This document shows, in pieces, positions 23,133 to 34,997 of a stretch of DNA of 64,000 bases. Numbering within the stretch: position 1 is the stretch's first letter; the number at the start of each line of letters is the position of its first letter. The notes beneath the pieces are model-generated. The model ran no database searches, was not told the DNA's origin, and saw only the letters and a list, made by a program, of their open reading frames with translations. The DNA is from Brachionus manjavacas. Taxonomy: Eukaryota > Rotifera > Eurotatoria > Ploima > Brachionidae. The stretch is taken from positions 7,626,001 through 7,690,000 of the forward strand of contig JAHQIY010000002.1 in the NCBI GenBank assembly GCA_019054805.1, in the 5' to 3' direction. The translations under genes were made by a program, and so were the position numbers.

Positions 23133-26073
23133 TTAATCAACTAATCTTAAGCAGTAATCATCTGGACTACATTTGGGTTTATCATGGAACAGTCGAAATA
23201 CATCGACTAGTAAATAGATAAGCAATCCTCCTAATAATTGTCCTATTATAGCAAAAACTCCTAGTAAAAAAAGTTTATGTTTGCCATATTTTTCCAACTT
23301 TGTTGCTATCAAACATCTAATTCTTATAAACATACAACTTGTCATTACCCAGCAGAAAACCATGAAATATCCGGCGGCACGACGCAAACTTGTGTTCACC
23401 AGTGGGGGACAGGGACTAAAAATGGACACTATCAAAATACATGTCGAAGTGAACAAAGGAATGAGCGTTTCAAGGATAACGCGTTTAGTAGACACTTCAT
23501 AAGACCATATTGACAAAAGGACAGCTATTGTTAAGCCACAACTTGCTTTGTAATTAAAAAATTTAGAAAAAATAATAAATATTTAACAATATTTTTAATA
23601 ATAGTGGCGAATGAACCCTTTTTTTTTAAATTGTCAAAGTAAAATTAAAAAACAAATAAAAAAATTTTCTTTACCCTTCAAAGAAAAATAAATTACTCAA
23701 GATTATTTTATCAGGTTCCTTTTTTTTGAGACAAACATCCATAGACAAAAATTAAATTAGGTTCATTAAACGATAATAACTTTCAAATTTAATTTAAAAT
23801 TTTACCTTTTGACAATGAAGACTTAAATTAAAATATATTAGAAAAGCCTTATCTATTATTCAGTATTAGCAATTAACCATGTTTTTGTATTTTAATAAAA
23901 AAAATTATGCCGTTAGGTATGAAAAGACATATTTAAAAAAAATGATAAGATGCTAAATACAGTCCTCCTTTTCTTCGTTTTGGACCCTTGTCATATTTTA
24001 TGCCCTCAAATAGGGATTAGGTTGAAAAAAACTTAAAAAAGCGGAAACCTAACTTGAAAAATTGCAAAAAATGATTTTTAAAAAAGTGAAAAAAAACATT
24101 AATGCACGAAAAATAAATTCAAAAAGTTAAAAAAAACATAAAATAAGTGAATTTTTAAAGAAAACACCATAAGTTGAATTTATTTCAAAAAAAGTTTCAA
24201 GAAAGTTGAAAAAACATAAAATTAATAATTATTTGAAATAACAAATTTTAAGATATAAATATGCGTAAAAAAATAGAACTGATTATTACGAAAATAAATT
24301 TGGAAGATGAGCTCGAATTTTACTTGAAAAGATTTACAAAAATGACTTACGGTCAATAAAAGAAGCAGAACATTTGGTTGAAAAAAACCAATTGAGAGAT
24401 TAAGTGTTGAAAATAGTGGAAGTATGTTTTTATGTAGTTTTTATGAATTAAGTTTACTTGTTAGTCCCTTTTTTATTCGAATTTTTTTATGTTTTTTTAA
24501 TTTTCTACAAATAATATAAAATCAATGCAAATAAATTTGTGTTTTTATAACTCTTTATAAAAATAAAATCTTATTTATGTGTGAGTCACATAATTTTTGT
24601 TTTTATTACTTTATTTTATGTTTTTTTCAACCTCATCCCTCAAATAACCCTAAAATAGAGTTAAAGAAATTCATTGAATCATTAATTTAAAGAATCATTC
24701 TTTTTACTTTTCGGAAATAGATTTAAAATCAAAGATATAATTTGATAAATTATTTTCACTCAAAATAACAGCTAAATCCGAATTTGTGATCTAATTGAGA
24801 AATTTTGCATTTTATTTCAAAAAATTTTAAATATTAAAATTTAAAAAAAGAAAAATGGAAGAAAGTAAAAATAAAGGGTAAAAATTACTATAAAAGGTTT
24901 TTTTTCGTCATTGTCAAACCATGTAAATTTTTTATGACAGAGATTATATCTTTTTAATATTTCCTTTGATTATTTTTAAATTAAAAGAGAAAAAAATTTA
25001 ATCAGCTTTTAAAAAGAAATTAAAATCTTATTTTTCAAAGTGTTTTGAATTTTTAAAAAATTAAAAAAAAATCAAATTACTTAGATTTACCGCTAGATAC
25101 ATAAAATCACCACCATATGGTATTGTTGAATACGACATTAGTCCAGGTAAGTATCCGTAATTAGTAAAGCCTCCTAGAAAAGAAATAAAAAACATAATTT
25201 TGAGCGTCTTAGCTCTATTTTTGTTCAACTTTGTCTTTTCAGAACTGTCTTCCAAATGATTCATTTTTCGCATCTTTTTGAAATAGGGAGAAAAGTTAAT
25301 TGACAAAAATGACACTATACTGGCACATATTAGAGCACCCATTAGAACAAAATAAACTGATACTGAAAATTTTGTTTTGACACCTGAAATTAGTGTGGTT
25401 GAGTTATCAGTTGATGTTACATTTAAGCATTCATCTGGGGAGCCAACGCCTTGAATAATAGCCAACAAACCGGGAATTAATGATGACAGTGATTCACCTA
25501 TATAATTTGGAATTATGTATTCTTTGGAAAAAAATTCACCTACATACGGCAAAAAAGTTATTGTAGATAAAGAATCGAGAAGAGAAAGACTAAGACTGAA
25601 CAAGTAGAGATAAAGACTTCGATTTTCACTAAAAATAAATGCCGTTTGCTTCCAAAAAATTGCCAAGCAAAAACAAGATACTGCTCCGACAGATAAAACG
25701 ATAATTATGGCATTGGCATTAGTGAATTTATTGGGGAAGAAACGGCGACCAACTATAAATATCAGTGGTCCTATCTGACCTATTTGACTTATAAGTGTTA
25801 AAATTGATGGTAATCGCCACCTTTCTGGAAGCTCTTCGACCATCAAAGGAAGCTCACACCAAATTCCTTCAAGAATTAAATGATAAGTGAGTTGAATTTA
25901 CATGATATTAACTTTTTACCAGAAATGTCGATCCAGGAACCTTGGGTAGTTTAATTTTTATTAAAATTTTTAATTTACAAAAATTTACCCATGGTAAAAA
26001 GGGATATGAAAATGAACAAAAGCCAATTAATTTTTCGGCCATAATCGCTAAATTGAGTCAAAATATTCGACAT
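23133..26073 (-). CDS. Riboflavin transporter, SLC52 family
   Basis: Four exons join to 1305 bp (434 aa): 26073-25989, 25940-25920 (only 21 bp), 25866-25081 and 23545-23133. The sequence follows animal RFVT proteins: TMGSWIDISGIWCELPLMVE and LPERWRLPS at the N terminus, SLLDSLSTITFLPYVGEFF and GESLSSLIPGLLAIIQGVG in the middle, and FSPCPPLV before the last membrane segments. About eleven hydrophobic segments fit the family's 11-helix plasma membrane fold, which imports vitamin B2. Length is near the usual 440-470 aa. The start ATG at 26073 is chosen because the frame is set by the exon 1-2 junction; another ATG at 26043 is out of that frame. Intron 3 (1535 bp) is enlarged by a 630-bp mobile element. 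Confidence 0.92.
24011..24640. mobile_element. Non-autonomous DNA element in SLC52 intron 3
   Basis: The ends are inverted: AGGGATTAGGTTGAAAA at 24011 and the complement of AGGGATGAGGTTGAAAA at 24640. The similarity extends into an ataaaat-rich part. Both sides are flanked by caaat (24006-24010 and 24641-24645), a likely 5-bp target duplication. The motif aaacataaaa recurs inside. No coding capacity is seen in its 630 bp. It lies wholly in the intron, so splicing should remove it. Confidence 0.75.
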
Positions 26074-26454
26074 TTAAAATTGAATTAAGAAGACAAATAA
26101 ATTTTATAAAAGAAAAATGTTAAATTATTTTCAAAATTTTAAACTTGTAAAAAGTAATGATTTGAACTTTGTAAAATTTATCTTTGTTTAATAGAAATTG
26201 GAGAAAATGTTATCTTGAAAAAAGGTCAATATATAGATAGAAAAATGGATGCTAACAATAGATTTTGATCAAATCTTTTATCAAACAGAAATTTATGAAA
26301 GGTATCGTTTAATTTTATTAATTTGATAAATAAAAGAAAATCAACTTGTTTTATTTTTTAATCGCGATTCAAAATTTTTTGAACAAATAAAATTTTTTTC
26401 GTTTTGAATTTAATTTTTTTTTTGTGATCAACCGGCAATACGATATTTAAAAAA
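26074..26454. other. Upstream region of SLC52 gene, no feature seen
   Basis: AT-rich 5' flank of the riboflavin transporter; no clear TATA element or other gene. Confidence 0.4.
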
Positions 26455-26461
26455 TAGGATA

Positions 26462-26566
26462 ATTGAAGTTTACGACCAAATTTTCATTTTCATGATGATG
26501 TTTAACATGATAATTTTTAAGAATGATCATGAGAATTTGTTCATAAACCACAATTTTCCAAATGTT
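26462..26566. repeat. Small inverted-repeat remnant related to the MITE at 21468
   Basis: Begins tgaagtttacgaccaaattt and ends with a partial complement (gaatttgttcataaaccaca). The opening word gaagttta-gaccaa matches the 21468 element. Probably a collapsed copy retaining both ends. Confidence 0.45.
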
Positions 26567-26984
26567 CAAAATTTTGATATTTTTTGTAAAAATAAATTAT
26601 TTATTTTAATTCATTAAAAAATTTTCAAAAAAAAAACTAATTCAGTTTAAGCCATTTTTTCTTTGAAATTTAAATTTTCATATTTAAGGCAACTTATTTC
26701 ATATTTTCATTTTTTCAATTTATATTGCAAGTCACATGAAGGTTAAAAATTTTTCATTTTCCTCCTCTAAAAAAAACAACTTCATCAGAAATTAATCTTT
26801 TTAAATTAATCTTTTAGAATTGAGTATAAAAGTTGACACGAAAAATTACAATACACGTACACATAACCGAAATTCACTAAATTATCTAAACATGCTAAGC
26901 TATTTCAAATTTTCAATTTTTCAAATTATGTTTATACAATTTTTTAACTTTTTTTACTTAATTTTTTTAATTTTTTGTTGTACT
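26567..26984. other. AT-rich spacer, nothing recognised
   Basis: No gene-like reading, repeat pair or RNA gene was found. Confidence 0.4.
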
Positions 26985-28012
26985 TGGTGATGGAGTTTCC
27001 AGATGGTCAGAGGTACTGAGTGGAGTTCCGCAAGGGTCTGTACTTGGACCCCTGCTTTTTGTTCTTTACATAAATGACCTACCTGACTGCGTTTCAAATA
27101 GAATGGAATTGTATGCAGATGACTCAAAAATACTCGGTATAGTTAATAATGTTTATGAGAGAGCGATGTTACAGAAAGATCTGGATGCAGTATGTCAATG
27201 GATAGAGGTTTGGCGTATGGGAATGTGTGCTAACAAATGTAAAGTAATGCATTTCGGTAGACTAAATGAAAGGCATAAATATACACAAAAAAGCAACAGG
27301 AATGTTATACTAGCGACCTCAGAGTGTGAAAGGGATCTTGGAGTGATGGTTTCATCAGATTTAAAATGGACCAGCCAAATGAAAAGTGCTTGTGCTAAAG
27401 CGAACGTTTACAAGTAGAGAGGAAAAATTTTGGGTAAGATTGTATATATCCATGGTGAGACCCCACCTAGATTACGCAGTGCAGGTTTGGAATGCAAGTA
27501 TGAAAATGGACGTGAATGCATTGGAAAAGGTGCAAGAGAGGGCAACAAAAATACCTTTGTCTGTAAGAAACATGCCGTATGAAATGAGGCTGACAAAATT
27601 AGGACTTACAAAGCTGAGTGAAAGAAGAGTGAGAGGGGACTTGATTGAAATGTACAAATTAGTGAATGGAATAGAAAAGGTAAGCTTGGTCAAGATTCTA
27701 GTGAAAAAATCAGAAAACAAGGGACCAGCCAGGACGTTAAGAGGAAATAGCATCAGAGTTCAGAGAGAAAGTTTTCCAGCTCAAATTAGAAACGATTTTG
27801 CGGCTGCAGTAAATGCCAGACATGTATTTTTCTCAAACAGAGTAGTTTCGCATTGGAATAAGTTGCCAGAAAATGTGGTGAAATCCAAGTCAACCGCTAA
27901 TTTTAAAATGGCTTTAGATAAGTTCAATGGAATCGGCGGTGATGGGCATAGACAATCTACATGCTAGGTGTCGCAGCAAGAACTACTACTCCTAATACTA
28001 CTACTACTATTT
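26985..28012 (+). mobile_element. CR1-like LINE, 5'-truncated, with (ACT)n tail
   Basis: The copy starts inside the RT at GVPQGSVLGPLLFVLYINDLP and keeps the catalytic YADDSK (about 27114-27131). It continues through the thumb to a long C-terminal part ending in a stop at 27965-27967, then a short 3' region and a (CTA/ACT)n tail at 27984-28008. The reading breaks once near 27405-27420, where alignment with other copies suggests a short internal deletion that removes about a dozen residues and shifts frame. The downstream part (27386-27967) is otherwise open, so the copy looks young. Confidence 0.85.
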
Positions 28013-28179
28013 CAACTTTATTAAAATTTAATTGAGATTTTTTTTTAAATTTATTTAGAGGGAGGCAATATTAAATTAGAGCAAAGTTAATTAAAATAGG
28101 GGTAAAAAAATTATTTGTCTTTTTATCTATTCAAGAAAAAAATATGTTTTAATGAACAAACAACCTTCCTGTTTTGTAG

Positions 28180-28545
28180 CTGTGTAGGGGGGTTTTAGGG
28201 GTGTATTAAAGGAGGTTCTCTTTTATTGAATACTTTATTAAATCTAAATAAGTAAAAGGAAACGGCCGTCTTAAGCCAATGTAAATAATGTGAATAGTGT
28301 AAATAGTATGAATAATAGAGTTGTACATAGAGATTTTTATAGAGTTTTAGATGGAAAAGAAAAGCTTAAGATAAGCGTCATTGTGATGCTTATCTAGTTG
28401 TATATAAATGTAAATAGTGTTTTATAGATTATGATGTAAAGTTGAAACTTGTAAATATGTAAATTTGAAATTGATGTTTGGTTTAGAAAGCATAACTTGC
28501 TTTGCTCTTGTGGTTGCTACACCACACTTCCTCAAAAATAAATAT
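28180..28545. other. Unexplained compositionally distinct stretch
   Basis: This interval is less A/T-extreme than its surroundings, with recurring words such as tgtaaata and tgaatagtg, a TATA-like tgtatataaatg near 28400 and an AATAAA near 28540. It has no open reading frame. It may be the untranslated end of an unrecognised retroelement. Confidence 0.3.
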
Positions 28546-28689
28546 TTTCCAATTGTATTTTTAATAAATATTTACCAAAAATATTTTTAATAAATTTAAA
28601 TAAAGAAGTGTTAACAAACTTTCTTGTATATTAGGCTCAGAATTAAAAAAATTGAATAATCAAAATGAGACATCGATCTTAGCAAAAAA

Positions 28690-28880
28690 TATTTCTTCCA
28701 TTAAAAAAATTGGCCATCAATTAATGGACTGACAAAAAAGACTTAATCTACTCAAAAAAAAATACATATGTTGACAAATAAATTAATTGACTGATATAAT
28801 AATGATTTGAGTGACAAAAATACTTTTTTGACTAATAAATTATTTTTACAACAAATTAATGATTTTGAGGTCACAATAAA
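28690..28880 (+). repeat. Dispersed non-coding repeat, copy 1
   Basis: Contains ggccatcaattaatggac, then repeated gacaaa/tgac words at short spacing. The same series occurs in reverse complement at 39125-39356. Repeated subterminal words suggest the end of a DNA transposon, but no partner end is seen next to it. Confidence 0.65.
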
Positions 28881-28914
28881 AATCAAAATCTTGAACTATA
28901 ACACCAAAATCGGA

Positions 28915-29130
28915 AGTAAGATTCAAAAGGTGCTTGAGCGCACAATCTATCTCAGATTATATAGATTTTTAGAGCAAAAGTCTTTACTTGTTCAAGAACA
29001 GTCAGGTTTTAGGAAACACAGACGAACTATGAACAAATAGTGAATACTCCCTCCTTTTTGCAGACGACCTCGTCACCTTTTTTATTTATAAAAAACAGGG
29101 TAATTTAGAAAATAAAATTGATTGAAAATT
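28915..29130 (+). mobile_element. Family A LINE fragment with internal deletion
   Basis: Reads LERTIYLRLYRFLEQKSLL and EQSGFRKHRRT of the RT fingers, then jumps to EYSLLFADDLVTFFIYKK of the palm. The catalytic Asp pair is intact here, unlike the larger family A copy at 33560-37990. The missing middle marks it as a deletion derivative. Confidence 0.75.
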
Positions 29131-29675
29131 TCGAATTGATTAAATTGAGCTTGCTAAACTTTGATGATGAAAAAAGGTGAAACAAAATATAATTCACTAA
29201 ATTCAACTAATTTTAATTAATAGGGAAATATTAATGATTAAATAAGATATGAATTATTAATTTTTCTTTTGTCTTTATGATCAATTCTAATTTGAATTTT
29301 TTTTTCAAAGTAAAAATTTATTTTGATCAAATGTTAAAATTCCGTCATCGCTACTGATAATTTATTTTTTAATTTTAGGTCAACATACAATTTGATCAAA
29401 AAAAATCAATTTATTGGAAATTATTTATTTGAATTCTTTCTTTAAACAGGACTGTTAGATGAAACATTCTTTGTTTCACCTTTTAAAACTTACAGAAAAA
29501 TCTGTAGTACAAAACCCATATTTTTATTTAGAATTTAAATTTTGTATTTGAATCTTGTATAAAAATTCCATCTTAAATTTATCTAGAGTCAATTTTTTTA
29601 CTAATAAAATAAATTAAACTGTCAAATTTTTTATTTTTCTTTTTTAAAAAAGTAACAACTTTTTCCTTAAAAATA
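29131..29675. other. AT-rich spacer beyond the SHQ1 3' end
   Basis: Nothing recognised apart from the probable 3' untranslated region of the minus-strand SHQ1 gene. Confidence 0.4.
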
Positions 29676-31309
29676 CTAATTTAATTCTTCAATTAAGGGC
29701 TTAATGGGCTTTTCATCGGATTTGATAGTTAACTTTTTTACACCCTTTTCTAGACAGCAATCTTCATTGTTCTGGTCGTTTTCTTCATTTTGCGATTCTT
29801 CCGACGAGTCTGATCCTGAATCTTGGAGAGCCAATCTCCCAGCTAATTCTATGCATTCTAAATCCAAATCAATCATATCTTTTGAAATTTTTATTTTCTG
29901 CAAACACGCTGCCAAACTTTCTATTTTTTTTTTATTTACATATTGTAACCAAATTAGATAATCATTTATATAAAGATCATTCAATATATATCTACAATCG
30001 GTGTCAATGAAAATTTCTCTTATTTCTAATAAAACTCTGAGTATAACCTTGGTATCGTGGTTGAGTAGATTTGTCAAGTCCTTAAAGCAGACTTCACTCA
30101 ATTTCCAGTTTCGGTATAAAGGAAAGCACAGAGAGCGCCTAAATGAAGCGATCATGCACTCTTCAATAGATTTAAAAACATCAAACCAAGACAATGTGCT
30201 ACTCAATTTGGCTATGGTCCATCCTGATTCTACATTATTTTCGCCCATATTTATTCTATTAGTGTAGCAATATGCATACAGAATATCAATTAGACCCAAA
30301 AATGTGTAAAATTTTTGCTCTTTGTCAAGCAAAAAGGTTTTTTTTGGTAAATTTTTTAGGCAATCGATTTCTTCCTGAGAAAAGTCACCATTTTTCCACT
30401 CTGGATCAAATTTTAATATTGAATCATTAATCATTTCAGAGTCGTCAAAGTAATCGGCCAAATAGTGATCTTGGTCGAATTTTTCATTTTCATTTTCCAA
30501 ACGTAGCTCTCTACGCTTTTCTAAGTTCAAATTATCTGGATCAGGATTATCTATTATCAAATGGTATTCATTCTAAAAGTTATTAATAATATTTATTCTA
30601 ACAATTTAGGAATTAAAATTGAAACTTTACGCTTAATTTTGAAAATATGTTCGATTTGGTCTGACCAAATCCGTATTTAATATCGGAAATTTTGATTTCA
30701 TCCTGAGGCATACTTTGCTCCAAGTACCAAATATCACCCTCTTCATCATTATCGTCAATCTCATTTTCATTTTCTTTTAAAAAATTAATATTTTTAATTG
30801 TTCAGATTTTTCTAAGTACCTTGAGACGAAACTTCTTCAATCAAATGGGACTTAGGTTTTGAAATCGGGGTCAAAAGCTTGGTGAGAAGATCAAGTCCTT
30901 GGAAATTTTCGCCTTTATTTTCCTTAATAAATTTGAATTTAAAAGTCTCTTAAAAAAAATTCAATTTCAGTTTAATTTCTAAAAATTTAAGTGTGACTAC
31001 TTTCATCAAAATCGTATGTTCCCGAATCATCATTTTCAAGAATATTTCCGGGCAAATTCAGTCTAAGATAAAAATTTTGAAGATTTCTTCTTTCTTTTTT
31101 AATTTAAAACCTTAGATAGTATGGCTTGCAATAGAATCTTAAGTCATTGTTCTCGACAAACAAGTCGACTTCGTTTAACTTTAAAAAAATAATAAAGAAA
31201 AAATTTATTCAAATTTTATTAGTTTTAAAGTTACATTTGCATAAGGTGCGCGAATATTCACAAAAAGGTATTCGTCATTTTGGTCAAGTTTAAACGATGG
31301 AGTGATCAT
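29676..31309 (-). CDS. SHQ1: SHQ1, H/ACA ribonucleoprotein assembly factor
   Basis: Six exons (31309-31235, 31178-31111, 31062-31001, 30948-30820, 30773-30631, 30572-29676) join in frame to 1374 bp, 457 aa. The N terminus is the CS-like domain (MITPSFKLDQNDEYLFVNIR, then FYCKPYYLRLNLPG). The C-terminal SHQ1 domain is strongly conserved: IDNPDPDNLNLEKRRELR, DQDHYLADYFDD, GLIDILYAYCYTNR, SGWTIAKLSSTLSWFD, SLCFPLYRNW and RYILNDLYINDYLIWLQ. SHQ1 chaperones dyskerin before H/ACA snoRNP and telomerase RNP assembly in the nucleus. It ends in an acidic Ser/Glu-rich tail. The length is a little below the yeast and human proteins. Its ATG lies 6 nt after the stop of SMIM4 on the same strand, so no room exists for a normal separate promoter or 3' UTR between them. 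Confidence 0.95.
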
Positions 31310-31315
31310 TTTAGC

Positions 31316-31636
31316 TCAAAGGTCTTTACTGGGAACTTTGAAATAATTTTCGAGTTTTTCTTTTTCGTCTAGAACTCTTTCAGCTTGTTTACGTTTCAAT
31401 GTAGAATCTTTAAAAACGTGTTATTTAATTCAAAATTTTCTATGATTTGATTATTAATTACAAAAGTTGACTTGGTTTGGACCAGCTTTTAGATGAATCA
31501 TCAAATATTCTAAAGATGCGCCAAAAATGAAAAAAAATGGTAAAAATCTGTAAATTCCAAAGCGCTTTTCACCAGGAACTTTTTTCAAATATTTAATTAT
31601 GTAATCGTCTGTAAAATGCCTGATAAAATGCTTCAT
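31316..31636 (-). CDS. SMIM4: SMIM4/UQCC5-like mitochondrial complex III assembly protein
   Basis: Two exons, 31636-31462 and 31407-31316, give 267 bp, 88 aa. The core VPGEKRFGIYRFLPFFFIFG, then a membrane segment and a basic C-terminal helix (STLKRKQAERVLDEKEKLEN), matches small integral membrane protein 4, a short inner-membrane protein needed for cytochrome bc1 assembly. The human protein is about 70 aa; this one is longer at both ends. The stop (31318-31316) is followed by six bases and then the SHQ1 start codon, so the two may share one transcript. Confidence 0.88.
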
Positions 31637-33165
31637 TTTTAATTTTTTGAAAATTTTATTTTAGACTTTCATTTTAAATTTATTTGTTGAAATGTTGCAC
31701 ATTAATAAAGATCACGTGATTTTTAATGATGAAGACGTAAATTTTTTTCTTATAAATTTCAATTTTCCATGCTTGATTTTGAATAAATTGGTTGATTTTA
31801 AAAATTATTCTAAGATTTAAAAAAAGTAACCTAAATCTTCTTTTAAAAAAAAAAAATAAATCTTAGTGTTTCTATGTATTCTTTTTAATTAATTTTGATC
31901 TATTTCAATTTAAAAAGAGGAATGGGACTGAAAAGAGGGCTTTTTACCAGAACTGCAAAAGGAGTGCTCTAAAAAATGAAAACTTAGTTCAGAAAAATAC
32001 TGAAAGAAAATTAGACCAGTTTTAAAGTTTTTTATGAAAATTGAAATTAAAAAATTTAATTTTCTTTACTTTTTTTTTATTCATAATTTTTTTTAAGATT
32101 CATTTATTTATTTTAATTTTTTAAACAATATTTTTGATTTAAAAAAAAATAAAAGATTTTTTTAAAAAATTAGAAAAAATATATTTAAATTATCAAAAAT
32201 TGAGTGAAATTTTCACTCTAATTTGGGTTATAAACTTAAAGATAAACATAATCATTTAAGTATGATATTATAACATTTTTATAATGAAAATTAGAAAAAT
32301 TTCAAATTATAACTAAAATTTTTTATTTTTACAAATTTAAAAACTGTTCCTCTTTGGAAAAAGAAATTGTTGATTTTCACGAAAAATTAATTTTCAAAAT
32401 CAACACGAAAGCAGAAAGCTTTATCATGATATTTTTAAGGACATTGAGGCGAACAACAAAAATTGTAAGAAAATCATTTCAAAAATAAAAGAATTTGAAT
32501 CATTAAATTTAGAACAATTTAAGTCAAATTATAAATTTTTTTTTGATTCAAATCAATTAGACTAAATGCTTCTTAACTGGAAAGATAAGAAAAAAAGTAC
32601 AATCTTTGCTGATAACAAATTTTCTTTTTGAAGATGATTTCATCAATAATATCAGGCAATGAATTGTTTAATAAGTAAAAAAAATATTGATTTTCAAATT
32701 CAAAAGAAGAAATAGAGGAAAATTGATGATCAATTCAAAATGTCATTTCAATTCATATAAAGATCTTTAACTTAAAAAATAAAAATTAATCTTTATTTTT
32801 ATTTGAATATTTTTTATGTGAAATATTTTACATATTATGTTAGTAAAAAATTAAACTAAATAAATAGAAGTATTTTCTCAACCGATTGATTGATAGATAT
32901 GTCACAATGTTGATTATCTTTAATTCCGCTCAACAGCACTCTCTTCCAGGGAAATCCAATTGAAGATTTAATTCAAAATTGATATTTGAATTAAATGAAA
33001 AGGATGTGAAAATTTTTGATTTAAAAGATGCAGAAATTTTTGAAATTGAATTTGATTGTTTTGATCCTTAACTTCAAGATGCCGTTGATTTAAGACTTGT
33101 GAATTTTAAACATCTTTTCTTTTTAATGTTTTCTTGAACTAACTTTTCAATTTCTTGATTTTTAG
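31637..33165. other. AT-rich region upstream of SMIM4, no gene seen
   Basis: Low-complexity sequence containing the SMIM4-SHQ1 promoter region. No open reading frame of note, no repeat pair, no RNA gene. Confidence 0.4.
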
Positions 33166-33545
33166 ATTGAAAAAAATATTAATAAACCGTTTAGGTATCA
33201 AAACTAGTAGTTCAACCCGAACTACAACAAAATTAATGTTAATTGCTAACCAAAATCTCCCAGTGGACATATTCTATCTTGATTTTGCCAAAGCTTTTGA
33301 TTGTCTACCGCATAAAAAGCTCTTATTTAAGCTACAAAAGTATGGCTTCAATGCAAAAATGGTTGACTGGTTTAGTGCTTTTTTAACCGGTAGAAAACAA
33401 AGAGTGGTGATGGGTAACTGTATGTCAAACTGGGTAGATGTAACTCGTGGCGTCCCACAGGGCTCTGTCCTCGGTCCGATATTGTATATAATCTATTTAA
33501 ATGATTAAGTAGACCGTATTGATAGTATAAAAAGAGAAAAACTGA
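33166..33545 (+). mobile_element. CR1-like LINE reverse transcriptase fragment
   Basis: The plus strand reads YLDFAKAFDCLPHKKLLFKL, WFSAFLTGRKQRVVM and GVPQGSVLGPILYIIYLND, the RT fingers-palm of a CR1-type LINE. It ends before the catalytic YADD box. Both ends are truncated; the family A LINE begins just after it. Confidence 0.8.
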
Positions 33546-33659
33546 GCTAAGCTTATCGAAACTTTTGCTTTAAAATAATCTATACAAGATTAACACACCC
33601 ATCAAAGCGTCATCATGTGATCTTCAGCTTTGAATATCCTGTATATTGCTATTCAAAAA

Positions 33660-34886
33660 ACCATGGGGACTAACTATGGTAGTTCTACAAAATGGAACTT
33701 TAACAACGCTATCAAATTAAGTTTGAAAAGCCTCAATCGAACCCTATTTCATCGTGAAATACTGACCTTATTGACAACATGCCTTTCTGATCAAGAGCGA
33801 TCTTGCATTTCATCTGTTGGAAATTTCTCCTCAAATAAAATTTGGATAATTGAGTTCAACCCCTCCTTTGATGCAACAAGTCTCTGTACCAAAACAATTA
33901 TGATCGATAATAGCATCTTTAAATTTGATGACCCAAACAAAACAAAAAAAGTTACTACCCTTAGATTCCATTTTTTGCCATCTAATATTACAGACCAGAC
34001 AATCAAACGATTCATCTACAACCTCAAACTCAAAGAACTCCTAGTAAATGAAATTTCTATCGAGAATTTAAAAGAAATAGGCTGGACCAATGTTACCAAT
34101 GGCATCAAAAGAGTTAAAATCACTTATCCATTAGAAATTGATGAACAAGTGCAAAATTTAGTTGGACCAACAACTGTCTTTGGATTGAAAACTAACATAA
34201 CTATCTCAGGCCAATCTCAACGTTGTTTTTTCTGCCTTGATCAAAACCATACAATAAAATCTTGTCCTCTAAAATCACTCGAATGCTCAAAATGCAAGCT
34301 AAAAGGCCATCCGGCAATTAAATGCTCAATGGCAGAGAAAATTAGAAGCATGGAAAGATCTAAGATAGATTTTTCTGAGTTAACAGTAGAAGAAGACACA
34401 CTTACTTATGCTAATTCAGGAACTATTCAGCAATACCAAACGGCACACAGCTCGATCCAACCTGATGAGATATTAAGCAACACTATAGGTCCTTTCCTGG
34501 CTGATCTTGATACAGGCACGAAGACTCCTGTTGCTTTATCATCTACTTATTCCACTACATTCCAAGAACCAGCAATTCCCCTCCCTCAAAATAACATTAT
34601 CCAGTCAGCTAATATTCCTATATTTAGTCAATTAAATGATCCCCCGACTCCAGTCAGACCACCCGGTCTTGATGGTTTCGAAAGCGAACTATCTAGCAAC
34701 TACGAATCAAATAATGAAATGAGCTCAAACATCCAAACTACAAAGCCTCTCAAGCAAAGGAAAAAAAGAACTTCTTCAACGATAGCAAAATCAAAAGCAA
34801 AAACTCTAAGGAGTACGAGTTCAATCGATGATAATGCTTTTTTCGACAGTAATGAAGATGTCCTCCCAACCAAGCAACTATATTAA
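33660..34886 (+). pseudogene. LINE family A ORF1, nucleic-acid-binding protein
   Basis: Open for its full length of about 409 codons from ATG 33660 (an in-frame ATG at 33630 is possible). The middle contains an RRM-like region, and two CCHC zinc knuckles follow (CFFCLDQNHTIKSC and CSKCKLKGHPAIKC) as in Jockey-clade ORF1 proteins. A Ser/Thr/Pro-rich region and a basic tail (KQRKKRTSS) end it. It would coat LINE RNA. It is intact although its partner ORF2 is not. Confidence 0.8.
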
Positions 34887-34997
34887 TTCATTTTTTTTCT
34901 TTTTTTTCCTCTCTCTCTTTTATTTCTTTTCATTTTTATAGTTTTTATTCCTGGAAAGTTTGACCTTTAACTTAATCAACTTAATCAAAAATCAACA

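Noticed and set aside
25061-25080. Extending SLC52 exon 3 to the stop at 25061
   Set aside because: A donor at 25080-25079 joined to 23545 gives the conserved transporter C terminus in frame; the read-through adds only a few unlike residues.
26041-26043. ATG 26043 as the SLC52 start
   Set aside because: Its frame does not join exon 2 in the frame that gives GSWIDIS; ATG 26073 does.
27408-27753. Minus-strand open frames inside the CR1-like LINE
   Set aside because: Complement of the clear RT C-terminal coding part; no domain.
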